Source: an uncultured Sphingomonadaceae bacterium (GTDB taxonomy: Bacteria > Pseudomonadota > Alphaproteobacteria > Sphingomonadales > Sphingomonadaceae). From it: 64,000 nucleotides of DNA. The translations under genes and the position numbers were made by a program. The DNA lies in contig CANMGU010000002.1 in NCBI GenBank assembly GCA_947497455.1, forward strand, positions 714,506-778,505. The letters run 5' to 3'. The notes under the pieces are model-generated. The model ran no database searches and had not been told where the DNA came from. It saw nothing but the letters and a program-made list of their open reading frames with translations. Shown here piece after piece: positions 43,705-51,797 of the stretch; the first letter of the stretch is position 1, and the number at the start of each line of letters is the position of its first letter.

Positions 43705-44477
43705 TGACCTTAAGCTTTCAGAACCTGTCTCTAGTCTTGCGCGAGCGAACTATATTGGATGATATTAGCGGCCTATTCCAATTGGGGCGCGTCACGGTGA
43801 TATTGGGGGCGAACGGGGCGGGGAAGAGTAGCCTTTTGTCCTGCCTGTCCGGTTTGCGGTCCCCGCAAAGGGGGGCGATAACGCTCGAAGAACGGCCACT
43901 TTCGTCTCTGGATGGCAAGGAGCGCGGACGGCTGATCGGTTTATTGCCCCAGCAACCGGATATTCACTGGAACATTGACGTTAAATCACTGGTTGGACTG
44001 GGCCGCTTGCCTCACTCCGGTGGTTGGGGAATGAGCGGTGCGGATCATCAGGCTGTCGACAAGGCGATGGCTGCAACGGATTGCACAAGCCTTGCCAATC
44101 GCAAGGCGATGCGTTTGTCTGGCGGGGAACAAGGCCGAGTGCTGCTGGCCAGGGTATTGGCCGGAGAACCAGAATGGTTGCTCGCAGACGAACCGTTGGC
44201 AAGTCTGGATCCCGCTCATCAATTTGATGTTTTGGAGCGACTCAAAAATTACGCTGCGGCCGGTAACGGTGTTATTGTCGTTTTGCATGACCTGACCCAG
44301 GCGGCCCGATTTGCCGATGATGTCATGGTTATGAAAGAGGGTGCGATCATCGCTGCTGGACCGCGAGACCATGTGATGACGGCGCCGATCATGGCACAGG
44401 CATACGGTGTTGAAGTCCAGATCGGGACCAGCGATGCGGGTGATCCTCTGGTGGTTCCGGTGCGCCGCCTTCCATAA
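43704..44477 (+). CDS. btuD: BtuD-like ABC transporter ATP-binding protein
   Basis: 257 residues. Walker A GANGAGKSSLL; signature LSGGEQGRVLLARVL; Walker B WLLADEPLASLDP; and the switch His in VVLHDLTQAARFA. All catalytic residues are present. The start shares one base with the btuC stop (TGATG), so the transporter genes are translationally coupled. No cobalamin synthesis genes follow, suggesting import rather than synthesis at this locus. Confidence 0.9.
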   Translation: MTLSFQNLSLVLRERTILDDISGLFQLGRVTVILGANGAGKSSLLSCLSGLRSPQRGAITLEERPLSSLDGKERGRLIGLLPQQPDIHWNIDVKSLVGLGRLPHSGGWGMSGADHQAVDKAMAATDCTSLANRKAMRLSGGEQGRVLLARVLAGEPEWLLADEPLASLDPAHQFDVLERLKNYAAAGNGVIVVLHDLTQAARFADDVMVMKEGAIIAAGPRDHVMTAPIMAQAYGVEVQIGTSDAGDPLVVPVRRLP

Positions 44478-44662
44478 TCTATACGGTCACTACCAGATCA
44501 CCCTGAATCTTTTGGTTGAACGGTTGGCTGCCGCGCGCTGATCACACGCAATATCTGCGCGCACCAGGCCTGTTTTTCGCGGTGACCGTGGCGCGTCTCT
44601 TGTCTTGATTCCCCAAAATTCACTTTCCGTTTGACAGTTCCATATCATGCAAACTAGATAGT

Positions 44663-44681
44663 AATGCGAATCATTTGCATT
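44663..44681 (+). promoter_or_regulatory. Fur-type operator
   Basis: AATGCGAATCATTTGCATT is an imperfect 19-bp palindrome. Its core TGC-G-AAT-C-ATT-T-GCA fits the alphaproteobacterial Fur/Mur-type consensus TGCAAATNATTTGCA with one base change. It ends about 27 bp before the ATG of the TonB receptor, a repressing position. Iron control of the five-gene operon follows from this and from the gene functions. Confidence 0.7.
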
Positions 44682-44707
44682 ATCAATATGGGTTGAGGGA
44701 ACTCTCT

Positions 44708-46960
44708 ATGAAATCACTGCTGTGCTGGCGCAAGCCGGCCCTGACATCGAGTCTGCTCGCGCTTTGCTGCTCACAAACGGCCTATGCAGCCGACGAGGTT
44801 GACGGGTCCTTCGACGAAGAAGAAGGCATTACCGTTACGGCAACACGGGCACCAATTGCGATTGAGGATGCTCCCGCAACTGTAACCGTGATTGATGGTG
44901 AGCGCATCGCCGATGAACTGGCAACCGATGTTCGTGATATCATCCGCTTTGAACCCGGAATTTCAGTACGCCGTGCGCCTGCACGTTTTGGAGCAGCTCT
45001 TGGAACGACGGGACGGGCCGGGAATGAAGATTTCAATATTCGCGGTATTGGTGGCAACCGTGTTCTTATCCAGGTTGATGGTATTCGGTCTCCACAGGGT
45101 TTCAGCTTTGGCGCGCAGGATGTCGGACGCGGGAATGCGACCGATGTCGGTTTGATCAAATCCGTTGAAATTCTCCGTGGTCCCGCCTCGGCTTTATATG
45201 GCAGTGATGGTCTATCCGGCGCCGTGAGCTTCACAACTTCCGATCCCGTTGATTTTATACAAGCTGGCAATAATGTCGGCGGCTTCGCACGGGCTCAATT
45301 CAGTTCTGCTGACAATGAGTTTTCTGAAACCGTTGCCATTGCCGGTCAGCTTGGAAATATATCGGCGATGCTTGCTTATTCCCGGCGGGATTTTGAAGAA
45401 CTGGATAATCAGGGCACGGTTGATATCGAAGGGGCTTTGCGAACAACCCCCAATCCCCAGGACGGGGAGTCTAACGCCTTCTTAGGCAAGCTGGTCTTCA
45501 ACAGCGGTGATCATCGTGTCCGCCTGACGGGAGAATATTTGGAACGCGAGATTTTCTCCGACATACTTTCTGGCCGGGGACCTGTTTTCTTGTTTCCGGG
45601 ACCGCCAAGCTGGATCGTCGATGATCTGACCGCCGAAGACAAGACAGAGCGGGTAAGGGCCTCTCTTGATTGGACTTATGACGCCAGTGATGATGCCGCT
45701 GGTCTGGTCAGTTACGCGCATGTTGCTGCCTATTGGCAAGACGGAGAAGATGTCCAGTTTTCCGATGAAGACAGATCGCCAACCGGCGCTCAGCCTCGTC
45801 CGGATCGAGAGCGGCTGAACAGCTTTGAAAACCGTGTCTATGGTGTTGCTGCCGACTTCCGAACCAACTTTACCACCGGACCGATTACCCACACGCTGAC
45901 CTATGGAGGCGATTATAGTATCACCCGGCAGGAAGGCCTGCGGGATGGCATCGAACCGCCCTTTGGCGAAACATTCCCCTCGCGCGCTTTTCCGGTCACC
46001 GACTTTTCATTGGGTGGCCTGTTTATCGGCAACGCGATGGAATTTGGTGACGGCACCTTCACTCTTTATCCCGCATTACGATTTGATTTCTATGATCTCG
46101 ACCCGAAAGATGATCCGCTATTGCCTAATTTTGTACCAGCCGGGCAAGACGGGTCAAAATTCTCCCCTAAGATTGGCGCCGTTTTAAAGCTGGGTAACGA
46201 TGTGCGGCTATTTGGGAACTATGCACGCGGTTTTCGTGCTCCGACGCCCAGCCAGGTAAACAATTTTTTTGAGAATCTTGCTTTTGGATATACGTCCGCG
46301 CCCAATCCCGATCTGAAACCGGAAACCAGCGAGAGCATCGAAGCGGGCGTTCGTTACAATGCCGATGGTTTTGATCTCGGCCTCACAGCCTTCACCGCAA
46401 ATTATGACGACTTCATCAGTCAGGAAGTCGTTTCCGGCTCGTTCTCCCCTGCTGATCCGGCCGTGTTCCAGTTCGTCAATCTCAATAATGTCGACGTTCG
46501 CGGTATCGAGGCCCGCGCTTCCTACAAGGCTGCGAATGGCTTTCGTGCCAGGTTTGCAATCGCCTTTGCCGATGGAACAGTGGAGGCGCCAGATTCGACT
46601 GATGTCTCGCTGTCAACGATCGATCCGCTGAATGCCATATTGGGTTTAGGTTATCGTGATCCGGACAATCGATTCGGCGGCGAGGTGATCCTGTCCTACA
46701 ATGCCCGTAAAGAAGCAAACGAGACTATTGGCGTGTGCACGGATGCATGTTTTCGCCCAGGTGAGTCAGCTATATTCGATGCGACAGCATTTTATCGGAT
46801 TGCCGAAAATATCGCCGTTCGTGCGGGCATCTTCAATATCACTGACAAAAAATATGCGCTGTGGAGCGACGTGAGAGGACTCGCGGCATCATCCGATATC
46901 ACCGACGCATTTACCCAGCCCGGACGCAACGCCAGCATTTCGATCAGCGCCAGCTTCTGA
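44708..46960 (+). CDS. TonB-dependent outer membrane receptor (heme/transferrin-type)
   Basis: 750 residues from the ATG at 44708; the longer frame from 44675 overlaps the Fur-type operator. Signal peptide ends near AYA. TonB-box-like EEGITVTATRAPIAIEDAPA is followed by plug motifs (NEDFNIRGIGGNRVLIQVDG, VEILRGPASALYGSDGLSGA). The barrel includes VRLFGNYARGFRAPTPSQVN, a motif of the hemoglobin/transferrin/lactoferrin receptor family, and ends with a terminal Phe. The iron-only ABC importer downstream suggests that ferric iron, rather than whole heme, crosses the membrane. The exact ligand is uncertain. Confidence 0.85.
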   Translation: MKSLLCWRKPALTSSLLALCCSQTAYAADEVDGSFDEEEGITVTATRAPIAIEDAPATVTVIDGERIADELATDVRDIIRFEPGISVRRAPARFGAALGTTGRAGNEDFNIRGIGGNRVLIQVDGIRSPQGFSFGAQDVGRGNATDVGLIKSVEILRGPASALYGSDGLSGAVSFTTSDPVDFIQAGNNVGGFARAQFSSADNEFSETVAIAGQLGNISAMLAYSRRDFEELDNQGTVDIEGALRTTPNPQDGESNAFLGKLVFNSGDHRVRLTGEYLEREIFSDILSGRGPVFLFPGPPSWIVDDLTAEDKTERVRASLDWTYDASDDAAGLVSYAHVAAYWQDGEDVQFSDEDRSPTGAQPRPDRERLNSFENRVYGVAADFRTNFTTGPITHTLTYGGDYSITRQEGLRDGIEPPFGETFPSRAFPVTDFSLGGLFIGNAMEFGDGTFTLYPALRFDFYDLDPKDDPLLPNFVPAGQDGSKFSPKIGAVLKLGNDVRLFGNYARGFRAPTPSQVNNFFENLAFGYTSAPNPDLKPETSESIEAGVRYNADGFDLGLTAFTANYDDFISQEVVSGSFSPADPAVFQFVNLNNVDVRGIEARASYKAANGFRARFAIAFADGTVEAPDSTDVSLSTIDPLNAILGLGYRDPDNRFGGEVILSYNARKEANETIGVCTDACFRPGESAIFDATAFYRIAENIAVRAGIFNITDKKYALWSDVRGLAASSDITDAFTQPGRNASISISASF

Positions 46961-46998
46961 ATTGTCCAGAGCACACTCAAAGATACAGGAGATCCACA

Positions 46999-47997
46999 AT
47001 GAAACTTAGATATTATGCTGGCCTATTGGCCTTCGCCATCACGCCAACTCAAGCATGGGCAATGCAGCCTGGCTCCAGTGAGACAGTATCGATCAAAAAG
47101 ACTGCTTTTGAGAAAGACCGGGCCGATATCCTTGCCATGGCCGGGAATTACAAAGTGCGGTTCGACATGCAGGAAACCACTGCCTGGCAAGCCGGCTATG
47201 AACCTCTCGATCGCAAGATATCAGGTGGCAATGAAGTGGTGAGGGTAATCGAAGACACAGGCACAAAGATCATTCTTCAGCATTTGCTTGTCGTCGATAT
47301 GGGTGACGGAAAGGACTTTATCGTCAAGCACTGGCGTCAGGATTGGGAATATAAGCCGGAAAAAATATTGGTCTACTCCGACCGCAACCGCTGGGAATTG
47401 CAACCGGTGCCGACGGACCAGCGGGCCAGTCGATGGTCGCAGACCGTTTATCAGGTTGACGACAGTCCACGCTATGCCGGGCTTGGCGCCTGGGAAACCG
47501 AGGCTGGCGTAAGGCGATGGAGTTCCAACTGGACCTGGCGTCCGCTGGCTCGGCGCGATGCGGTACGGGATACGGTCTATGACCGCTATTTTGCGATTAA
47601 CCGCCACTCCCCGAAACCCGGCGGCTGGATCCACTTCCAGGACAATACGAAAATGGGATTGGTTGATGGCAAACTCAAACCCATCGTTCAGGAATATGTG
47701 CTTAATACCTACACCAAATTTGATGATTATAACGTCAAGGCGGCCGATGATTACTGGGCAAAGACCAAAGCCTATTGGACCGCAGTTCGCGCCTCATGGG
47801 ATCAAGCCTTTGCTTCCCATCGCGGCGTTACAGTGGAGGAAGAAGCGCAAACCGGTACAGTTATCAGCGGCGAATTGCTGAGCATGGGGACAAAAATAGC
47901 AGATGGCGAAATGGATATGAAAAGCGCCACAGAAAAAGCCCGCAGCCTGATTGCCGATGCAACGAAGCCTGGTGCTGTGAGAACCGCGCAAAAATGA
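46999..47997 (+). CDS. DUF6607-family exported protein
   Basis: 332 residues from the ATG at 46999, with AGGAG upstream. Signal peptide ends near AWA. Segments KDRADILAMAGNYKVRFDMQ, LQHLLVVDMGDGKDFIVKHW, RQDWEYKPEKILVYSDRNRW and YQVDDSPRYAGLGAW match what I recall of DUF6607, a family of unknown function often seen near TonB receptors. Many Trp, Tyr and Arg residues suggest a beta-rich ligand-binding fold. No metal motif is obvious. Its position between the receptor and the ferric binding protein suggests it acts in periplasmic iron or heme handling. Confidence 0.75.
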   Translation: MKLRYYAGLLAFAITPTQAWAMQPGSSETVSIKKTAFEKDRADILAMAGNYKVRFDMQETTAWQAGYEPLDRKISGGNEVVRVIEDTGTKIILQHLLVVDMGDGKDFIVKHWRQDWEYKPEKILVYSDRNRWELQPVPTDQRASRWSQTVYQVDDSPRYAGLGAWETEAGVRRWSSNWTWRPLARRDAVRDTVYDRYFAINRHSPKPGGWIHFQDNTKMGLVDGKLKPIVQEYVLNTYTKFDDYNVKAADDYWAKTKAYWTAVRASWDQAFASHRGVTVEEEAQTGTVISGELLSMGTKIADGEMDMKSATEKARSLIADATKPGAVRTAQK

Positions 47998-48060
47998 AAA
48001 TAAATCTTGCAATTGCCAGCAAGTTTGGGGACATCGATTTCACTGTTTAAGGAACAATAT

Positions 48061-49107
48061 ATGCGATTTGGTATCTTCGGTTTGATTATAGCGGCACTGA
48101 CCTTGTCCGCTTGCGATGCTGGTCCGTCTGGCGATGGCGCTGCGTCCGGTGGTGACGAAGGAAAAATGCTGATCGTGTTTTCTTCACGTCATTACGATTC
48201 TGATTATGCTTTGTACAAAGCCTTTGAGGAAGAGACCGGTATTGACGTCCGCACAATTGAAGCCGACGGCGATTTGCTTGTTGAGCGTCTCAAGGCAGAT
48301 GGCGAGCGCAGCCCGGCTGACGTGATTGTCACGGTTGATGCGGGCCGCCTTTGGCGAGCGGAGCAGGAAGCGCTTTTTGCACCCCTGGAATCTGCTAGCC
48401 TCAATGAAACGGTTCCGGCCGGGATGCGTCATCCCGATGGCTTGTGGTATGGATTGGCCAAACGTGCCCGCGTCATTGTCTATGCCAAAGATCGGGTCAA
48501 TGCAGATCAGCTAACCGGTTACGAAACGCTCGCTGACCCTGCTTTCAAAGGCAAAGTCTGTGCCCGTTCTTCCGGTAACATCTATAATATTTCCTTGCTT
48601 GCGGCGCTTGTCGATCGCTGGGGTACCGAAAAGGCTCAGGCCTGGGCGAGCGGCGTGGCGAACAATTTTGCCCGTGATCCACTGGGCGGCGATACCGATC
48701 AGATCAAGGCTGTGGCCGCCGGGGAATGTGACATTGCCCTGGTGAATCACTATTATTTTGCACGCCTGATGAACGATGATGACGACAAGAAAATCGTCGA
48801 AAATCTTGCGGTATACTGGCCGAACGGTGAAGAGGGTGTCCATGTCAACGTATCGGGAGCTGGCGTTGCGAAAAACGCGCCCAACCCCGACCTGGCTCGA
48901 CGCTTCATTGAATTTGCAATGACCCCGAAAGCGCAGCGCTTTTTTGCCGAATTGACCAACGAATATCCGGCGGTTCCGTCGGTTGAGTATAGCAATGCCG
49001 CGCTCGAGGCACTGGGTGAATTTGAAGAAGATCCGATCAGCCTGTCTAAGCTGGGTGAGAATCAGGCGGAAGCACAGCGGTTGTTTGACCGAGCCGGTTG
49101 GCCCTGA
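48061..49107 (+). CDS. Ferric iron ABC transporter substrate-binding lipoprotein (FbpA/FutA-like)
   Basis: 348 residues from the ATG at 48061, with GGAAC upstream. Lipobox LSAC (Cys18) shows it is a lipoprotein. The fold begins LIVFSSRHYDSDYALYKAFE, continues with PADVIVTVDAGRLWRAEQEA and has ALVNHYYFARL, whose adjacent tyrosines match the iron-binding pair of FutA/FbpA proteins. It carries ferric ions to the permease encoded next; the genes overlap by 10 bp. The open frame to 48007 lacks support. Confidence 0.9.
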   Translation: MRFGIFGLIIAALTLSACDAGPSGDGAASGGDEGKMLIVFSSRHYDSDYALYKAFEEETGIDVRTIEADGDLLVERLKADGERSPADVIVTVDAGRLWRAEQEALFAPLESASLNETVPAGMRHPDGLWYGLAKRARVIVYAKDRVNADQLTGYETLADPAFKGKVCARSSGNIYNISLLAALVDRWGTEKAQAWASGVANNFARDPLGGDTDQIKAVAAGECDIALVNHYYFARLMNDDDDKKIVENLAVYWPNGEEGVHVNVSGAGVAKNAPNPDLARRFIEFAMTPKAQRFFAELTNEYPAVPSVEYSNAALEALGEFEEDPISLSKLGENQAEAQRLFDRAGWP

Positions 49108-50735
49108 CCCATCATTTGAACGCAATCGGGCATCATAACAGGCAAAGGTGGCGCGGGATCGGTCCCGCGCCATTTGGCGTTTTTGCGGCTTTGGTCTGCA
49201 CGCTGCCGGTTGTGGCGCTGATCCCTATGGCGCTGACCGGCGGTGGTTCTCATATGGGCCACCTGATCGACACTCAGCTGACCAGCTATGTCAGCAATTC
49301 TGCTGCGCTCGTTGTGATTACCGTCATCGGCACGATCTTGCTGGGGGTGCCAACCGCCTGGCTAACGACACGTTATGATTTTCCGGGCCGCAAACTGTTG
49401 CTGGTCGCGCTGCCTCTGTCTCTGGCGATGCCAAGCTATGTTTCTGCTTATGCCTGGATGTCGATGACTGCTGTTGGCGGCCCGGTCCATGACGCCACTG
49501 GTGGTTTATTCCCGACGGTGAGCGGTCTTTTGGGCGCTGGGTTTGTCTTCTCCATATCCTTTTACCCGTACACATATCTGCTGGCGCGGCAGGCCTTTGA
49601 AAGCAACGGCACCAACAGTTTTGAAGCCGCGCGCACATTGGGTGCTGGGCCGTGGCAGGCGTTCAGGAAAGTCACTCTGCCGCTCGCTCGACCTGCGATT
49701 ATGGCGGGGACGGCGCTTGTGGTGATGGAAACGCTGGCCGATTATGGCACTGTAGACTTTCTCGGTACACCAACCTTCACGGTGGGAATTTTGCGGTCAT
49801 GGATTTCCTTTGGCGACCCAGAGGCTGCAGCGCGCCTGGCGCTCATATTGCTGATTGTTACCTTGTTCATTTTTGGTAGCGAAAGACTGGTTCGTCGCCA
49901 GTCTCGTGTCGCAGAACTTGGTGGTCGTAACCGTCCACAGCATCGCGTTGTGCTGTCACGCTCGGCTGCTCTGTTCGTCTGCCTGTGCTGCGCTGTCCCG
50001 GTATTACTCGGTTTGATTGCACCGGGCTTGCATCTTCTAACCCTGGCGCTGGAAACGCAGCCGGTGCGTTCTCCCATTGATGCCTTTTGGGGTACTATAA
50101 CGGTCGCGTCGCTATCCGCTCTGGTCGCCGCATTTCTGGGTCTGGGTGCTGCCTATGCGGCTCGCACCGGCGGCTGGTTTGCCAGGGCCTCGGTTCGCGC
50201 CGCACATACCGGCTATGCAGTTCCCGGTGCGGTGGCGGCTTTGGGCGTGATCGTCATTCTGGCCGCTATGCAGGACCTACTCGACAATGTTTCCCCCCTT
50301 GCTGCACCGACAATTGCGGGCGGAGGGCTGGTCGCATTGCTGTTCGCTTATCAGGCGCGATTTGCGGCTGCGGCAATAGGGCCGTGCGAAAGTGCGCTGG
50401 TCCGGATTACGCCCAGCATGGATCAGGCGGCTCGTTCACTTGGCGCCAATCGCTGGGCGGTCATCGGGCGCATCCATGTTCCGCTGGCTTTCAGCGGCAT
50501 TGCAACAGCGGCATTACTCGTGTTTGTGGAAGTCATGAAGGAATTGCCCGCGACAATGATATTGAGACCGCTAGATTTTGAAACGCTTGCGGTGAGTGCG
50601 CATCACTATGCGTCTGATGAGCGGTTGGCTCAGGCGGCATTGCCGTCTTTGATGCTGGTCGCGTTGGGCCTGCCGATCATGATCTTGGTAAGTTGGCTGG
50701 TCTCGCGGCGGCAGGCGGAAAGCGCTGCACCATGA
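49098..50735 (+). CDS. Ferric iron ABC transporter permease (fused two-domain)
   Basis: 545 residues with about twelve membrane helices in two BPD-type halves. Each half has the cytoplasmic EAA loop: EAARTLGAGPWQAFRKVTLP (first) and QAARSLGANRWAVIGRIHVP (second). This doubled layout is that of FbpB/SfuB-type ferric permeases. The start overlaps the binding-protein gene by 10 bp and the end overlaps the ATPase gene by 4 bp. Confidence 0.92.
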   Translation: MALTHHLNAIGHHNRQRWRGIGPAPFGVFAALVCTLPVVALIPMALTGGGSHMGHLIDTQLTSYVSNSAALVVITVIGTILLGVPTAWLTTRYDFPGRKLLLVALPLSLAMPSYVSAYAWMSMTAVGGPVHDATGGLFPTVSGLLGAGFVFSISFYPYTYLLARQAFESNGTNSFEAARTLGAGPWQAFRKVTLPLARPAIMAGTALVVMETLADYGTVDFLGTPTFTVGILRSWISFGDPEAAARLALILLIVTLFIFGSERLVRRQSRVAELGGRNRPQHRVVLSRSAALFVCLCCAVPVLLGLIAPGLHLLTLALETQPVRSPIDAFWGTITVASLSALVAAFLGLGAAYAARTGGWFARASVRAAHTGYAVPGAVAALGVIVILAAMQDLLDNVSPLAAPTIAGGGLVALLFAYQARFAAAAIGPCESALVRITPSMDQAARSLGANRWAVIGRIHVPLAFSGIATAALLVFVEVMKELPATMILRPLDFETLAVSAHHYASDERLAQAALPSLMLVALGLPIMILVSWLVSRRQAESAAP

Positions 50736-51769
50736 CCGAATTCGTAATGAGTGCGCGTGCGCTCACCAAGTCATGGCGGGGACGGCGCGTACTCGATCAT
50801 GTCGACATGGATCTCAAGCGCGGGACGATCACGGCGGTCCTCGGGCCGTCAGGCGCGGGCAAGTCAACATTGTTACGTGTTTTTGCCGGCCTTGAGGACG
50901 TCGATACCGGTATTGTGACAAGTCCGGACCAAAAGTTGACAGACGGGCAGGTGATCATTCCGCCAGAGCAGCGTAGTGTCGGTCTGGTCTTTCAGGATTT
51001 TTCGCTTTTTCCGCATTTGACGGCGCTTGATAATGTCATGTTTGGCTTGCGTAGCGGTACGGCTGCGACGCGCCGCGAAATAGCAATGGACCGGCTGAAG
51101 GCGGTACAGATGGAGGACAAGGCCAAGGCTTATCCGCATACATTGTCAGGCGGCGAACAACAGCGTGTAGCGCTGGCCCGCGCGCTCGCTCCCGAGCCAG
51201 AGATCGTGCTTCTTGACGAGGCCTTTTCTGGTCTTGATTCCCGGTTGCGGGCGGATTTACGCGACATGGCCGTACGCGAACTGAAGAAATCCGGGGCTGC
51301 GGTTCTGGTGGTCACCCATGATGCGGAAGAAGCGCTGTTCATGGCGGACGAGCTGGCCTTGATGGTTGACGGAGCAGTGATCCAGTCGGGCAAACCTTCG
51401 GAAGTCTATCTGAAGCCACAGTCGCTGACCGGAGCGCGTTTGCTTGGTGAAGTGAATGAGTGGTCAGGCCCGGTTGCGGAAGGTCTTCTTCACACCCCAT
51501 TTGGCGCAGTAAAAGCGGCTGGATTTGCCGATGGCACGGATGCAACGCTTTTGGTGCGCCCCGAGGGCGTGGTCTTGGAGCAAAAGCCCGACGGACCTTT
51601 TGCGATTGTGCAGTCCCATCCGCTGGGTGCAACCAATGCGGTCAGGGTCAGAGCGCCATCCGGCGAATGCTGGGATGCAAGAGCGCCAGCTTCCTCGCTT
51701 TTAGACCCGGAAAAAGCCGTGAGCGTTACGCTTGACCCGGTGCTGACCACCATAGTGCAGGCGGAATAG
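50732..51769 (+). CDS. Ferric iron ABC transporter ATP-binding protein (FbpC-like)
   Basis: 345 residues from the ATG at 50732 (ATGA overlap with the permease). Walker A GPSGAGKSTLL; signature LSGGEQQRVALARAL; Walker B EIVLLDEAFSGLDSRL; switch His in VVTHDAEEALFMA. The C-terminal part (about 240-345) is a TOBE-like regulatory domain, as in FbpC. Last gene of the Fur-boxed operon. Confidence 0.93.
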   Translation: MTEFVMSARALTKSWRGRRVLDHVDMDLKRGTITAVLGPSGAGKSTLLRVFAGLEDVDTGIVTSPDQKLTDGQVIIPPEQRSVGLVFQDFSLFPHLTALDNVMFGLRSGTAATRREIAMDRLKAVQMEDKAKAYPHTLSGGEQQRVALARALAPEPEIVLLDEAFSGLDSRLRADLRDMAVRELKKSGAAVLVVTHDAEEALFMADELALMVDGAVIQSGKPSEVYLKPQSLTGARLLGEVNEWSGPVAEGLLHTPFGAVKAAGFADGTDATLLVRPEGVVLEQKPDGPFAIVQSHPLGATNAVRVRAPSGECWDARAPASSLLDPEKAVSVTLDPVLTTIVQAE

Positions 51770-51797
51770 CAGGCTACGCATGATCAGTGAAATGACG

